From positions 38,626,001 to 38,690,000 of the forward strand of contig CM075101.1 in assembly GCA_037576195.1 (NCBI GenBank): DNA of 64,000 nucleotides. The letters run 5' to 3'. The stretch comes from Phytoseiulus persimilis. Its lineage: Eukaryota > Arthropoda > Arachnida > Mesostigmata > Phytoseiidae. Below the pieces are notes generated by a model. It was not told where the DNA came from. It saw only the letters and a list, made by a program, of their open reading frames with translations, and searched no databases. Below are positions 13,913-25,879 of this stretch, one piece after another. A program made the translations under genes and the position numbers. Each line of letters begins with the position of its first letter. Position 1 is the first letter of the stretch.

Positions 13913-16900
13913 TCGTTGACGTCGACGGCATCAGCACGAAAACTCAGGAGTGTAGACGATGCTCAGAGCATCCGAGATCCCTGCGACGCTCCTCAAGAGT
14001 TTGAGCTCAATTGTAAACGTCGACATTCCGACTAAATCCTCAGAAAACTGATTGCGATTAGCAACTTCTGACTTCATACTCATCACAGCATGAACGAAAA
14101 CCAACGATGAATATGTAATCGGTGGCGATGATGGTTGCTCGCATTCTCGCTCGATGAGCTGAGACAGAGCATCGCCTTCTCAGCCAGTTGTTGAACGTTC
14201 CACCTTCCGAAGAGGTAAGGGAGCTGCAGCTCGACCTTCAAAAGTCTTCATTAGAGCAGCTCTTCCGGATCGCCGCCGAAACAGATTGGCCTGGGAAGTG
14301 TCTTCGAGTGCAACACCGTTTTCCTCTCTAATAGTTCCGGGCCGTAGTCAATATCATCCTCGGCGAAGACTGCGACATCGCACCACGCTGTCTCCCGAAA
14401 AGGCTATCGAGTTTTGCCCACGGCGCACCGATCAAGCTTCGGAGTGCGAGGCTGCAGAAACATAAATCGTCTCCTCGGTTTCCCGTCAGACAGCGTGAGC
14501 GTCCGGCTGGAATGCCAATAGGGTTTACGGGCAGGAAACGGATATTCACGCCCCTTCCGTTTGTCGAGGAGCCGCAGCTTTTAATTAAGAAGGAACGACC
14601 TTCGAGAATTTATTGAATTCTCCCCCACCGAAGCTTCTGTAGACCGCTCAAGACTGGCGGAAGCCTGTTGCTCTTTCTCTCTCTCTACGTCTCTCGGGAA
14701 TACTTGCCGATTCAACGATTCAGAGAAACTCCCACACTCGAGAAACGGCGATCCGAAGCGATTCCGAAGCCAATCGATACCTCTGGAGCGTTTTCTCCCC
14801 TGAGCGTCAGCCAGTCGAGGTCTCACGGTTATCCTCATTACGGGTTGTTTCGAGACATGTCATAGTCAGAGTCAACAACGACCTCTGAACTCCACACCTC
14901 CGATCGCCCCGTCCCGCGTACAGCGGCTCGCTGCACGCGCACGCTCTGGCCATCGAACCGCACCGACAATCGAGGCCTCATCATCGTGTCGCGTTCGAGG
15001 AAACCTGCGTCCCAAGCTCTCCCGAGGGCCAATTATCGCTTGGTTGTATTTATTTTCCACCCGTTCTCTCGCTCGGGCGACCGCCGTCCTCCACCTCGCT
15101 GACGACTGTCACACTTTCGAAGTGCAGTAATCGTAATATGTCGCAGTGCCATTTGGCTCGAAGGAGGGGGGAGCACCCGAGAGCAGACTGTCTGGACCAC
15201 GACATCAGCAAGGGTCACTTTGGGAGCACTCTGTTAAGCTCTCGGAGCCTATCGCTTGGCTCTGCATGCATCGCAGCCATTCGGTCGTAAACATGATCCC
15301 GCAAAAACAGAGGACGATAAACAATTAGCCTGAATGTTGACTGAAATTGAGGAGAACAACTAATCAGAAACTGGGCGATCGTTTACGCCTGGTGTTGATG
15401 TGTACGCGAGCTCAATTTCGTTCCTAAGAGATTGGCTTCCGGTCCCAATAACCCTCCCGTGCACATATAATCAAATTGGCCCGGACAGACCGGTAACGAT
15501 CTTTCTCTCGGTGCTCGATTTATTAGCGGATGAGTTCCGCCGAGCCGCTCGCCTTGAGAGGCTTTGGACACGCTTATTGAAATGGCTTGAATCGATATTG
15601 AGCTTCTGCGCAGCGAGCCAGATTATATGTAACTGTATGTCGAATATACGTATACGCTCGGTCCCCTATCGGAAGTATCTCGACGGCAACCCAGCTGAGG
15701 GGAAACTCGTTTAGTTAGTCGCTGCTGGGAGCTCCCAGCGCGTGACCTACGCGGGAGGTATCCAATGCGAAATAATCAGGCTTTCACCGCGAAACCGCTT
15801 CATTTTGATGGTGTCTCGCAGACTATCCCTTATGTTCTAAGACGTCTGTTGGGCCTGCTCGATACCCGCGCCAAATCGATGAGTATCGAGCACAAAGATA
15901 TGCGCCATCATCATACAGGAGACCGTCTTTTTGTGAACACCAATGGAGCGTGGAATTGAGACGCGCAGGGAGTCGGGCTTGTAGATGTGAACAGAACTCT
16001 TGATGTGGTCGGGCGAAGTACTGGCCAACTAGGAATACGCGCGCCGCTTCGTTCGATAACAGACATAATGACGTTACATCATGCGAAGCCAATCAACGGC
16101 AAATGCTCCCGAATCAGAATGCATTCTTCATCAGATCTGGAGAGTTTGTTTGGCCTGTATGTGGCTTCTGCTCTCGCTCCCGACGAGGAAACTCAAATTG
16201 CTCCGGGTAATACGCTATCGAGGATAACGGCTTCGGTTCACCGAATCCAATACGGATTTTTCGTATGCATTTTCAGAGGGGAAAAGCTCGGCCCGTCACA
16301 AAAACATGATATGAATTATTTCTGCCACAGCATCGGAGGCAGAAAACTTCATCGATGCTTTGAGCGCCTCAATCAGCCTAGGTGGGATCGTTCCCAACCT
16401 CGGATGTGGGGGTGAATTCACGGGTCACGTGGTCACGGAAAATTCCCTCCCGACTTATGAGTAGAGAATCTGTGTCTTGCACTTTATCAATTTCGCATGC
16501 CAGGAACACCGGATCTGCGAAAGCCGAGATCAGCGTAAACGAAAGCCTCCTTTCGATTTATCCCTCCGACAACCCGTTGAGAGCCAAAGGAACCCTTCAG
16601 AGGTTGAGTGATAAGAGTTTGAAACGTCTCGAAATAGAAATTTCGCTCGGCTTGAGCGCGAACGTCCATCTGCGGCGGCCTTATCGTTCGGCCGTGGGGG
16701 CGACCTGTCGGCACTCTTTAACGAGAAGCGCGGCTTGGTTTCCAGCAGGAGAGACTGATTCGATACCAGCCGCCACGCATCGCACAAGAAAATCGTGATC
16801 GTGAATAGGATGCAGTGGGAAGTTATCTCAGAAAAAAACTTCCAGCCTTGCGTACCAACGCTCCACCGAATGATTCTTTGTTACTATCCCGACGATGTTT

Positions 16901-17437
16901 GAGATCCGAGAAGCGATCGCACTGTTTCGGGGAGCTGGTCCGATTTTTCTGCTCAATTCCCTCGCTCTGACCATCGTCGTGACCCCCGGCAAAAGTTCCT
17001 CAGACCAGTGCAAAAGGCTGAAGTTCCTCGGCGGGACGTGTCAGCACTGGGAGAGGATTCCTTTCGTTGCTTCTCAGGTAGAAAGGCGTTCCGGACCTTG
17101 AGCTCTACCAGGCCAATTATGGACCCTCGGCTTCTCCGAGCCCGGGGATCCCGACAGTTTCGGAGCGATCTCGGTCTCGACGTGGTGACGCTTCAACGAC
17201 AGCTGTGCGTTGCCCGAATTTCTCTTCTCACGGCGCGTTACACTGTACGTGCTTCCTCTCGCGCATCAGCAAGCTTTCGACGACGCCAGTGCCGCTCGAC
17301 CTGCTGCGAGCTCGTGTGGGCGGAGGTATATTCCTTCCTGAGTCCCATTGACGAAGCCGCATATTGTAAATCCCTTCTGCGTACGTTTAAGCGCTGTTTA
17401 TGCCTTTGCTGTGTTCAATGGATGGTGAGGAGATAGT

Positions 17438-17461
17438 GGCGGCGGCGGCGGCGGCGGCGGC
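17438..17461. repeat. (GGC)8 microsatellite
   Basis: Eight perfect GGC units inside intron 3, just downstream of exon 3 in transcript direction. Confidence 0.95.
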
Positions 17462-17722
17462 AGTCGCAGCCTGAACGCAAGCACCGCCGCCAAGCTTACC
17501 ACCATTCACCCACGTAGCTAAGAGAGCCCTGCCGCCGGAATCACTGAGCGACTCACGAGCGCAGACAGGAACCGAGCTCAGAATAGCCTCAGGTATCTCA
17601 ACGGTTCGAGCCGGAAAATCAATCTGCGGCCGTGTTACGGACCCGTGGCTTCAAATAGAGTGAGTGAGACTGTCCAGAAAGGGCCTAACAAAAACTAATC
17701 GTCTGCGTTATCGGATACTCAC

Positions 17723-18544
17723 GTAGGAGAATATCGGTAGCCCGACGGCCGTAGCAACGTGAGCTTCGTATTTGCAGAAGTTTTCAGGTCCAATGATCAG
17801 AGAGACATTCGCGTTGAACATGTCAACCACGAGTCGCGTCGCCAGAACCGGGTCACCTTTCTCGTCCGCGTGGATGATTTCCACCTGCGGGTCAACGTGA
17901 AAATCGCTGTAGCCAGCCTCCGATCGAACCGACTGAGCTCGGAGGGATTCTCGAACACTTTGAAAAAACTCACTTTGTCGTCCCCTAGCAGGTATGTCGA
18001 ATTGTTAATTATCTCCGCCGCGTACGAAAGGGCGCCGGATATTTTGAGGCCCAATTTCGAACCGCCGCGTTCACCAATAAACTGCGGAATGTAGCCGATC
18101 CTGAAATTAGGAAGAATGTGAGTCGAGGCAGCGCGGAACCTCGTCGGAAGCCAGCAGAGAAGAATACAGATTTCCCGAGCTTTGAGAGGGGGGGGGGGGT
18201 GTTTTCTCGAGTGAGGATACAAGTTTTCACAATGAGCTCGGACTCCGAGAAGCCCGTATTTGCATGGAGTGAATGAGGCTTTTGCAAGACCACGGTTCGT
18301 TTCACTCTTGCTTCTACGACTCGCCGGCAGCCAGGTCGAGTTGCAAAAGCCCGACAGCATCGAAAACAGGTCTCGCGATGGCTTGGTTTGTGGAAAGAAG
18401 ATCGATCTGGTCAGATGCTTATACTCACTTATAAACGTTGGCGCCATGTACGTTCGTGGGGATGAAAGCGAATACGCTGAGTAGCAGCAAGGGAACCAGA
18501 GTATTGAGAGGGGGTGTGAGACACCCCCGAAGCCGGCGGATCAT
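17723..18544 (-). CDS. Receptor guanylate cyclase, exons 1-3 (signal peptide and N-terminal ligand-binding lobe)
   Basis: First three coding exons of the guanylate cyclase that continues at 6695. Start codon at 18544-18542. Exon 1 (18429-18544) begins MIRRLRG, then a hydrophobic core LVPLLLLSVFAFI and a cleavage-like VHGA, a clear signal peptide. Exon 2 (17974-18100) has the ANF-receptor opening, KIGYIPQ then SKLGLKISGALSYAAEIINN. Exon 3 (17723-17884) has IIGPENFCKYEAHVATAVG, the lobe-1 IGPE motif, and ends in IFSY. It joins exon 4 at 6695 (KCNDPTIRI) in phase 0, recreating the family's SYKC junction. Donors at 18428, 17973 and 17722 are all GTGAGT. The distance to exon 4 is 11,027 bp. I did not find a 5' UTR exon or promoter. 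Confidence 0.9.
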
Positions 18545-21500
18545 CCCAGAAAGTCACCTGGCCGTAGGCCTACGCCTATTCAGGAGACAACTCGACCTCC
18601 TCATTCTCCCCTAGCTAGCCGACCGGGAAGCTGAAATTCGATACGATCGATTAGCGTCAAGAGTTTTCGTAACGTCACCAGAACTTCACCGAAGGATTGC
18701 CGGCGAACGAAGGGAGAGGGTTTAGTATTTCGGAGAGTCCTGCAAGCGAATGAGGAGGCACAATGAGGCTTCACGGACTCGGCGAATCGGAAGACGGTGC
18801 GACTAGGAAGTTGGGAAGCGAGCACGCCGCACTAACGAACGCAGGGAGTCGGTAGGGCTCCTGTAACGATCGGGCGGGTTCGCATTGGATTTTCGGCATG
18901 CCTGGAACGATGTTTCGAAACTGCGTCATCTCGACTTGTCTTCCACGGGGAGGCTTTTGATTGGATTAAGTGACACGATGGCTGACCCGTTCGCCGGCTC
19001 TCCTCAGTTCTCATCAAGTCAACCGACAAAACAGGTCTCGAGAGACTTGTCGACGACAGCAACGCTCGCAGAACATTCTGTGCGCGTTCTGAATTGTTCT
19101 TCTTATAGCCTCCATCGCGCGAGAACAGGAGACGCCACGGTTCTCGGATTTGCGGCTCGAACGCCGTACATATTTGTTCTCCAGACGGTGGTGCGCTTCT
19201 CGTCAGAAAGCTCACCGAACACGCACAACATTCATACTCGAGAAGTACCGCCACGGAATTCCGTTTACACTCCATGGGCTCTCTCAGACATTCTCAGAGC
19301 GGCTGCGGGGGTGGTATCTGGCTTGCACATCTGATTTCACTGTATGCGCCTCGAAATTTTCCAATATCGGAGACAGCACAAACAAAGAGCGACCCAGCCT
19401 TCCGAGCGTTCTTGTGAGAGTGGCAAATCTGAGTGGCACTTTAACTCCCATAAGCAGTGAATGGCAATCCGGAGAACGAGTGGACCGGAGTGGGTCGGTC
19501 GTTCGTTGAATGATTCTGTGGCCAACCTCGAAATGCTGGAGCCGAGCCGGACTCACATGATTCGTCCTCACGTAATCATGATGGGCCATGGATTAAACTT
19601 CAGCAGTTGAGGACGAGCCCTCGCTCTGGTTACGTGAGTCCGTATTTACGTCATTTTCTATCTGAACTCGGCTTAGCACGTGAACAAAGGGCGTCGCCAG
19701 CGGGAACCGAGAACTCGGTCTGACGTCGATCCTATCTGTGAGAGGAGCTCCAACACTTCCTCGAAATCAGTCGTGCCACCCTGGTCGAAAAACTTCTGAA
19801 AAATATTTTCCCGTTGTTGGGAGGGCGTCCCCGATGGAGCGAATCTTCGAAACGGACAGGAAGAAAATATAGTCGAACAACTCTCTCCACCCAGAGCAGC
19901 CTCACCGCCTATTGAGCTTTCCGGGGGTTCATTCCGATTGGAGCACGATCAGGAAGTTCTTACCAGGCCGACGACTTTCTCTATTTATAAGCGCCGTAGA
20001 CAACGAGCACAAATAATAATGAGGGCTTCCCGGAACCTTGGACTCATCGGAATCAGATCTGAGAGTCCAACGTTCGCGGCGGTCGCTACAGAGGACCGTC
20101 TCAAGGGTTTTTCAGTTCATTGAAACCCGAGATGGAGCTGGACATTCGCTCAGACGGAATCACTGTCCTTACTACAGCTAGAACTTCATGACGTTCGTCT
20201 CGAGTGGTCCGGATATCCATGGTTCCAATGGTATACTATCGGGAAACTGACATCTCCAAGCTCTCGGGGAGCTTTTCTGAGCAACCTCAGAGGAAAGTTC
20301 TTCGCGCCACGTATGTATTCAGTACGATCTTCTCCGGAGATCTGAGGTTCGCGTAGCCGCGTACGAACTCCCTAGATCATCTTCCTCTCACTCTCTCTGT
20401 TTCTCGGAATGTTCCGACGGCACAACTTAGTTTGTCGCTTCAACGTGGATGACACACGCCGGATCTACGACTCGGCAGGAGTTTCCAATACAGCTAACAC
20501 GTCCACCTACTCAGACGGTCGTCCCGTGCACTATCGTTCCTCATCGTCCCTCTCAACTGGATACATCGTGTCGGACTATCTTGAACAGGAATACACAGTC
20601 AAGCACTCCACCGATGTTGAAGGCCTTCCCGCGCGGGGAAGACCGCGTGACTACACTGCTTGCCTAGAACCTGGACTTGACCAATCGAGCATCGCAACTC
20701 GCTGCTTGCTCAGTAAATCCTCCCCTCCCAATGAATTTGTTGGAGGAGAATTCCGATATTTCTTCCCTAAAACGAAATGTTCGCTTCTACCGCTGGCGTA
20801 CAACCAACACGAGCAATGAAGGTCTCTTTCAGGAATAGAGCTTCACCATTCGTTCACCTCGTTTATAGCTCTTCGCTTTCCTCGTCAACGCTGGCCGGCA
20901 ACTCTTATCTCCGGGTGTTTACTGGGTTACATTGGCTGCTGAGCACATTACGCGCAATGTTATCCACCACGGTCACGCAGCAAATAATACCTAATGAAAC
21001 CCTTGTTTCGGAAGGCACCTACCGCGAGAATGTTGGCTGCGATGAACTGGAATCCCTTCACGAAGATGCCTACACGGAGCTGTGCCGGATCTGAACCGAT
21101 GTTTTCAATCCGAATCATGCCACGCATGAAGTCCGACTGAGAGAGGGAGAGAGCGGTTGCTCAGGTGGCTTACTGACGGCTTGAGGAGAGATCGCAGTCA
21201 GTTTCAGCTTCGGTGAGGAGCTTAAACAACGACATCTGGTTCAAAGACCAGCGAAAATACTCCTGTCAGGAGCTGTCGATTCGGAGCCAGGCGTCGAAAG
21301 ACCTCAGTTCGAGATCTAGTGAGAACGAAGCTTTCGGAGCTCGAGCGCAACCGCAGCTAGAGGCGAGCTTGCCACTCGGTGTCTGGGATAGCTGCCGGAA
21401 ATCGAGCGCAAGACGGACCCGAAAACTCCAGCTTACCTCCGCTCAGGACAATACATGCCCGGGGAAACGATTCGAGAGTTCCTGTTGCTTCCGAGCTACT

Positions 21501-22747
21501 GGACACTGAAAACGTGGCTATGATGTCCGGCCATCTTCGTTATTTTTCGTCTTCGTCATTCGCGCGCTCCAGCTGCCAACGATCGCTCTCATCAAACGGG
21601 GAGTGTTCTCGTAGAATACTCATATCGGCACCAATGTGACGGTGCCGCGGCTGCTTCTCGCAGAACATCACGGTCACGTTGAGGAGTCCCGCCGGCAGTG
21701 TGTCAGTCAGCCGCTCTTTCATCCAGACACTCAATTTATCTACGTCCAGTACGATTCACGCGATGACGGCTCATTGAAAACAACTGAGAGAACAAGACAC
21801 AGAGGGTCAGTCGCGGCCATCAACCTCCAACGTTCCCGGACGGGAGCCCCGCTCTCGTTGATAGGGTGAATCCCGTCTCAAGAATCGGAAGCCCACCTTC
21901 CGTTCTCTCTCTCTCTCTCTCAAGGACGAAGCCGATCGAATCGTCGACAGAATACAGCTAGCGAAAAATAGAATGACTCGCTCCTTCATTATCAGCATGT
22001 CAGATATTTTCGGTGGAAAAAAATTGTCCGCTCCGGACGCAAATAAGTCGTGGAACGCAACTCGGATTGGTGTACTACACGAGTTATATCGGTCTAGAGC
22101 TGGGTTTGGGGTCTCCTTTTGGCTTCCGAAAACCGCATCCGAACAAGCGGTGATTTGTTTATCGACTTCCGATTGCGGTCTCCTGGCATCATTTAAGGCA
22201 GGAAACCACCGAGGGGCGAGAGTATGGATGGGGTATGAGCTGGAGTTTCTGAGCGTTTGTGAAATCGAACGAGGTGAAAGAAGTTCGCTCGAGCTATCAT
22301 GGGCGCGAATCGAGAGCGCGAGAGCAGACTCGCTGCAAAAAACCGACTTTCCGTCTCCACTTTCTCCTGATCCGCCCCTCCATCGTGTTCCGGTGCTAGT
22401 GAAAGCTCAAAGCAGCACGCTAATTCGCGTTCGACGTTCCTCATGGGGATTCGTCGTCTTGCTCTGATTCGATTTCACGAAGCCGGCGACGAACGATTCC
22501 CCGCTTCCGAACATCCGGAAACCGTTGTTCCCGAATTGACAATGGGAAAAACAGCAGCCTCGAATCTGCGCCGATATCGCGTCTCCGCATCCACAACATC
22601 CGAACTCGCGTAAAGCAAGAGAAAAAAAAACTCTTCTCGATTCGATGGGAAAATAACAGCGCAAGCCGGGGTCCTGCATTCCTCCGGCCTTATGGGAGGC
22701 TTCTCAGCCGAACTCCGCACCCGAGTGACGAAGACAGCCCGCGGGAC

Positions 22748-22771
22748 GGGGGGGGGGGGGGGGGGGGGGGG
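22748..22771 (+). repeat. G24 homopolymer
   Basis: Twenty-four uninterrupted G residues on the plus strand. A run this long is often mis-sized in assemblies, so the exact length is unsafe. Confidence 0.9.
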
Positions 22772-24869
22772 CGAGCGAGGCACAACCGCGGAATTTCGTC
22801 AGGACTGTGCCCCGGCTCCGAAGAGTTCGCCAGGGCAATTTCCCGGAGGCCGGGGCTCCAGGGGCGTAAAAACTGTGCTTCCAATCACCGCGACTTGTTT
22901 CTCGCCGATGAATTTTTATTCCACTGCTGTTGCCTCTTCGGCCTGAATCCGGCCGGGCTGCAGGGTCGGAGCCAGCCCCCTCCCCCGAAACGGGACTCCG
23001 TCGGGTCGAGCCCCTGATTGACATGTTCGTCGATTGGCTTCGTGCTCGAGCATGTGACCAGCTTCAGGAAAATGTCGTAGTGCTTCCACTAGCTGATAGG
23101 CGATTGGATTGCGGGCTCTTCAGCTGATAAAACCGCCGAACCGGTGAAGCGATGGGTTCTTAGAACGTGCTCAATATTCGACTGAGTGAGTGAAACCCGT
23201 TCACACTCGAAAACAGAACATCAGAATATGTTGATCGCTCTCGCAGTGTGAATTATTCTGAGAATATTCCTGGCACGGGCGAGGGGGGATCTCTCCAAGA
23301 TGAGAAAGCATCGTATCATTCGAACTACGCTGTGTTTCAGGACATGAGAGTGAATGTGCGACTCATTTCGTAGCGGATTGATTCCGTTGGAGTTCATCTA
23401 TCTTCAAGCGGTTCTGCGGACCCTCAGGCAGCTGAGCGATCGAGCCGGCCGGGCGGGCGGGCGGGCGAGCGGCGACGATGATATCTGGCGTCTCATCGCC
23501 CCCGTATCTCGACCACGACGCCAACGACAACGTCGTGTTGGAGTGCGTTTGTGGTACTCTGTAAGTGAGATGAAATGATCGTTGTTGTCTGGCAACTTTG
23601 CTCTCGCTCCTGTCGGCCGTCGTCAGCGCGTTTTCAAAGAGGCCGCACTCATTTTCCACCGCTCGCCATCGGAACGGTCTTGACAAAACACATTTCCACG
23701 CTGTTGTTCGCGATCCGAACTCGATTTCGTCGCCGATTCCTGTGGCGCGATTTGTCCGAACGTTCCCACGGCTATCCCGGCTCGCGCCGCGGTCTGGGTT
23801 ATCACGCACCGGACCCTCATCGAACGGATCTGAACCGAGGCACTGAACTAAGCCCACAAATGAGTCGAAACGAACCCAACGAAACCGAGACTCCGAGGCC
23901 AGCCGCTGTTAACGACTGCCTCTCTCGGATTAGCGCGGAGCCACGTATTTGAGATGCTTCGAATTCCAGTTGATCCAAAAATAAAGAGGCGGCGCTCAAT
24001 ACGACTTTCCTGACGGGCTCCGATCAGAGCGTCCTCTGGGTCCCGAGGATTCGGGCTGAGGGTCGGAAGCTAGTCCCACGTACCTCATGGAAATCCGAAG
24101 ATTCTCTGAGAACATTCGATCCTAGCAGTAGCAAGACTGCCAGCACACCGATTTTCACTGGAACATATCCATTCACTTGCGGTGCGCGCATTCAGATCCA
24201 CGACCACAACCACTACTAGCCGGCTTGCTCCACTGCTGCCGCTAGCGCAGCCGCCGCCGTCACGGCTGCTTCTGCTGATGTCGTCTCTATCGGGTTCGAG
24301 TCGCTGCGTTTGTTACACTTTCGATCAGCTTCCGGCAATGAACAACGGGTGCAGCTCCAAGCGCTCTCCGAGATCACTCACTCACGCGCGCGCGCACGCA
24401 CGCACTCACTCCCGTTAACGAACCGCAGCCTCACCGCACGGGGTTAGCTTGAGCACAAGGTATCCGCGATAGTGGCCGGAGAAAACAACCGGAGGAGTAT
24501 GAGTTGCAGTGGCAGCACCACCACCGCCGCTACTACAACCACCACTATAGACACTCGGCAGCCAGCCAAGCACTCGGCTAACTGGCGAGCTTGCAAGGCT
24601 GACGGACAGTAAGTCACTTGGTGGGTCCGTCCGTTCGACAGTGAAGCACAGCGAGCTGCCGGTTGACCGGCCCAAGGTTCGAAGGATTCATCCTTCGAGA
24701 GGGTAACTGACGGAACGGATATCGGCGGATCTACGTACAGACTCTGTTGCAGGAATAGCGGCCCTGTGAACCGCGAGGGCGATTTCGAGCTACTTTCGCG
24801 AGGACCTCTTCGAACGAGGCCGGGCTCGGCGCCTGGCCAGTGCAGCCACCCTACTACCGAGAGACTGAT

Positions 24870-25330
24870 TGACTCAGAGACGGCTGGACGGACGGACGGA
24901 CAGACAGACCGACGGACGGGCGGAAGCGGAGACTGACCTACTGCCTCTCCGGAGTTGGACAGAAAAACAGAAGAAACATGGAGGGGTAAAGAGTCAGAAA
25001 GAAAGTCAACAAGGAAACCACCCAACCGCCCTGAAAGATCGAACGGGAGGCGGGCAGACAGGCAAGCAGCCAGCCGGCCCGGCAGTCAGTGAGGCAGTCT
25101 GATGGCGGGCGGGCGGGCAAGTAAGCAAGCGGGCAGGCAAGCAGACAGACAGACAAATATAGCTTACAGCCGGTCGCTCGCACTAGTCGTTGTCGTAGAA
25201 CACATGCCTTGTTTTGCTTAGCAAGCGAAGCTAGCGCCACGAGCGGCGGATAGGCGGACAGACGGATGGATGGACGGACAGATTAAGCGACCGACCGGCG
25301 GACTGACTGACTGACGGCCACACGGACGAA
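24870..25330. repeat. Degenerate GGAC/GACA/GGCA/AGCA tetranucleotide block
   Basis: About 450 bp of diverged 4-bp units that change type along the block: GGAC near 24890, CAGA/GGCA near 25050-25160, GGAC/GACT near 25255-25330. The open frames crossing it are repetitive peptides without family features. Confidence 0.75.
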
Positions 25331-25879
25331 CCGACAAACAAACTGACGAACGGAGGGAAGTGGTCGTCGACAACAACAGCGCTCGCGACACCAACAGCAG
25401 CGTTGAAGCCGCTGCCGCGGATGATGATGTTTTTACAGAAACATTACGTCGGCTGGTAAAGAAAGGGCAAGCGGAGAACCAACCATCCGAGTAAGCGGCC
25501 AACCAGCGGGCGCACGCGGACGGAGCTCGCCGAAAAGGCAGTAAAGCATCCAGCCAAGCAAGCAACCGAGCGACCAGCAAGCCAGCCATCCATGGGAGAG
25601 GCATCACCATGCGCGCCTGCCATCGACGTCGCCGCTGCCGACACCACGCGCCAGGGTGAGGGGACACCATCGCTGTCCACTCCTCCATCGTCACTTACAG
25701 CGGCAATGTCGTCAGCCGGAATCACTGCAACGAGTAGGGCAACGATGAGTCCCGCAGAAACAGACAACCACCACAACAACAACATCAGCAGCGACATTAG
25801 TCATTACGAGAGGCCGGCCGGGTCTTGCGGTTGACCGTTAGAGCCTTCTTGAGAGACGAGAGCTGTCCTCTAGGAATTG

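Larger units (their letters stand above)
6696..17722 (-). other. 11-kb intron 3 of the receptor guanylate cyclase
   Basis: No receptor exon is needed between 17723 and 6695, since the flanking exons join in phase 0 and rebuild a conserved family junction. The stretch holds simple repeats, (GCTG)n at 8656-8688 and (GGC)8 at 17438-17461, and scattered open frames. The most protein-like of these lie at 12.6-14.0 kb (separate entry). I see no intact gene elsewhere in it. Confidence 0.8.

Noticed and set aside
13453..14004. 183-residue plus-strand frame inside intron 3
   Set aside because: It is antisense to the more protein-like minus-strand frames and shows no domain.
17797..18447. 216-residue minus-strand open frame
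   Set aside because: Only 17974-18100 is coding (exon 2 of the guanylate cyclase); the rest runs through introns, including a G11 tract.
24444..25025. 193-residue minus-strand frame
   Set aside because: It crosses the degenerate tetranucleotide block and encodes low-complexity peptide.
25444..25797. Minus-strand frame starting with a signal-peptide-like MSLLMLLLWWLSV
   Set aside because: The hydrophobic start comes from a CAACAACAAC-type simple sequence on the other strand; the remainder lies in repeat-like DNA.
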